From Anaerolineaceae bacterium (GTDB lineage: Bacteria; Chloroflexota; Anaerolineae; Anaerolineales; Anaerolineaceae): a DNA stretch of 6,723 nucleotides. Shown piece after piece: positions 5,658-6,723 of the stretch. The stretch is taken from NCBI GenBank assembly GCA_011620465.1, contig WOZC01000112.1, positions 1 to 6,723 of the forward strand, written 5' to 3'. A model generated the notes under the pieces. It was not told the DNA's origin. It ran no database searches and worked only from the letters and a program-made list of their open reading frames with translations. Every line of letters starts with the position of its first letter. The first letter of the stretch is position 1. Position numbers and translations under genes: made by a program.

Positions 5658-6723
5658 CCCTGGCGATCGCGGCATTATGCTTGCCAGGTTTAGCCTGGTG
5701 GCTTTGGCTGGGAGACCACAAACAGGATGGCGGCGAGGCGCTGGCGAGGATCTTTGCGGTCAGTGCCAGTTTCATAACCCTGGTTGCCCTGGCTTTCTAC
5801 ACAGTACGAATCGCCTTTACCCCTTTGGCAATCGGGCTGCTGCTCAGTTTGTGTACGGGGTTGGTACTGGCAGGATTGATCCACGGTTGGAAAACCGCCT
5901 TCAACAAGACCTGGTTCGTTGCCATTGGTGTTTTGGCGATCTTTGTGATTTGGCGACTCTGGCAGGCGAGAGAACTGGTCTTCCCCAATTGGGTCGATTC
6001 CCAGCATCACGTTCTGATCATTCGCAAGATCATCGAAAATGGCGGGCTTCCGAGCACGCTCGAACCTTATCTGCCCGGACCTTTTTATTATCATTTCGCT
6101 TTCCATGCAGTCACAGCATTTTTCTCGGTATTGAGCGGTCTTGCGCCCGAGCAGGCTGTTTTGGTGCTGGGGCAGGTTATGAATGCCTGCGTTGGCATTT
6201 CGGTCTACGCCCTGGCGAAGGCAGTCAGCAATGACTGGCGGGTTGGCTTGCTGGCTGCGTTTTTTGTCACTTTTGTGACCAAAATGCCGGGTTACTACTT
6301 GAGTTGGGGGCGTTACACCCTCCTGATTGGCGTGATGATTCTGCCGGTGGCAATGGCGGAGGTAATAAGTGTAAAGAAACGCCATGAACGCTGGTGGCAA
6401 ATGGCGGGGCTGGCTCTTCTGACAGCCGGCACACTGCTCAGTCATTACTTTACGGCGTTTTTGTTTGTATTGTTTCTTGCATCCCTTGGTCTGCAATGGC
6501 TTGTGGAGACAATCCGTTCCAAATCTGCCGATTGGAAACCAATCTTAAGTGTAGCAATTTCAGCCTTTACAGGGCTGGTTCTCTCCTCACGCTGGTATTA
6601 CCGCATTTTTGTTTATTCGAACGCGACCTCCAGACCAGTGGTTCGGCTGATGGAACCCGCGACTCTTGAGGGGGGATGGGATTACCTTTACTCGATTGTG
6701 GGTCCGGTCAGCGGCTATATCTT
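5648..6723 (+). CDS. Polytopic membrane protein, GT-C glycosyltransferase-like, 3' end missing
   Basis: The first 358 codons are present with no stop; the gene runs off the window. The product is very hydrophobic. By eye, membrane segments lie near residues 3-20, 33-53, 57-79, 88-104, 165-190, 196-211, 215-238, 250-285 (possibly two) and 297-313. The loop after the fourth segment holds NWVDSQHH (114-121), then NGGLP (131-135) and PGPFYYHFAFH (143-153). An acidic and histidine-bearing first large loop followed by an aromatic-rich stretch resembles GT-C enzymes, which transfer sugars from lipid-linked donors outside the membrane; D117 would be the candidate catalytic acid. YYLSWGRYTLLIG (216-228) recalls membrane proteins grouped under the PTPS_related family, whose function is unknown. 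The basic stretch KKRHERWW (243-250) is probably cytoplasmic. The start is GTG, overlapping folK by 10 bases with a good ribosome-binding site. The membrane protein call is firm; the glycosyltransferase role is inference. Confidence 0.85.
   Translation, partial: MRIALAIAALCLPGLAWWLWLGDHKQDGGEALARIFAVSASFITLVALAFYTVRIAFTPLAIGLLLSLCTGLVLAGLIHGWKTAFNKTWFVAIGVLAIFVIWRLWQARELVFPNWVDSQHHVLIIRKIIENGGLPSTLEPYLPGPFYYHFAFHAVTAFFSVLSGLAPEQAVLVLGQVMNACVGISVYALAKAVSNDWRVGLLAAFFVTFVTKMPGYYLSWGRYTLLIGVMILPVAMAEVISVKKRHERWWQMAGLALLTAGTLLSHYFTAFLFVLFLASLGLQWLVETIRSKSADWKPILSVAISAFTGLVLSSRWYYRIFVYSNATSRPVVRLMEPATLEGGWDYLYSIVGPVSGYI

Noticed and set aside
5690..6496. A 268-codon open frame on the - strand and a 185-codon frame on the + strand (5677-6234)
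   Set aside because: Both overlap the hydrophobic frame that starts at 5648 and runs open to the window end. Their translations are rich in Gln, Arg, Cys and His with no pattern, while the 5648 frame gives coherent membrane helices and has a well-placed ribosome-binding site.

Overview
The window reads as an ordinary bacterial housekeeping segment with every gene on the + strand. The protein features fit the Chloroflexota, and class Anaerolineae is the best guess: a long DnaE-type replicase with an acidic linker and an extra C-terminal domain, a short homoserine dehydrogenase without an ACT domain, and a large polytopic membrane protein of the GT-C glycosyltransferase-like kind common in that phylum. 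This placement is inference from protein character; no rRNA or other phylogenetic marker is present.

Layout. Bases 1-187 are a leader with a likely extended -10 promoter (91-99), a weak inverted repeat (124-142), and a purine-rich ribosome-binding site that serves an ATG-TAA start-stop pair better than it serves dnaE's own GTG. Bases 188-4054 encode the DNA polymerase III alpha subunit (dnaE, 1288 aa). It has a complete PHP metal-ligand set, all three polymerase aspartates, an internal clamp-binding motif and an acidic C-terminal linker. Bases 4055-4137 are an 83-base intergenic region with a perfect TATAAT extended -10 and an 11-base palindrome where a -35 box would lie. Bases 4138-5181 encode homoserine dehydrogenase (347 aa). 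Bases 5178-5657 encode the folate enzyme HPPK (folK, 159 aa), overlapping hom by 4 bases. Bases 5648-6723 hold the first 358 codons of a multi-spanning membrane protein that begins with GTG inside the end of folK and runs off the window.

How the parts work together. dnaE seems to be its own transcription unit. hom, folK and the membrane protein gene overlap end to end and look like one translationally coupled operon driven by the 4099-4107 promoter. Homoserine dehydrogenase feeds threonine and methionine synthesis and HPPK feeds folate synthesis. The two meet at methionine and one-carbon metabolism, but the pairing may only be shared housekeeping expression. The membrane protein has no evident link to either pathway.

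I found no mobile element, CRISPR array, tRNA, rRNA or defence system. The points most worth a second look are the start-stop element ahead of dnaE, the operator-like palindrome upstream of hom, a strong hairpin inside hom, the divergent C-terminal part of DnaE, and the unidentified membrane protein.
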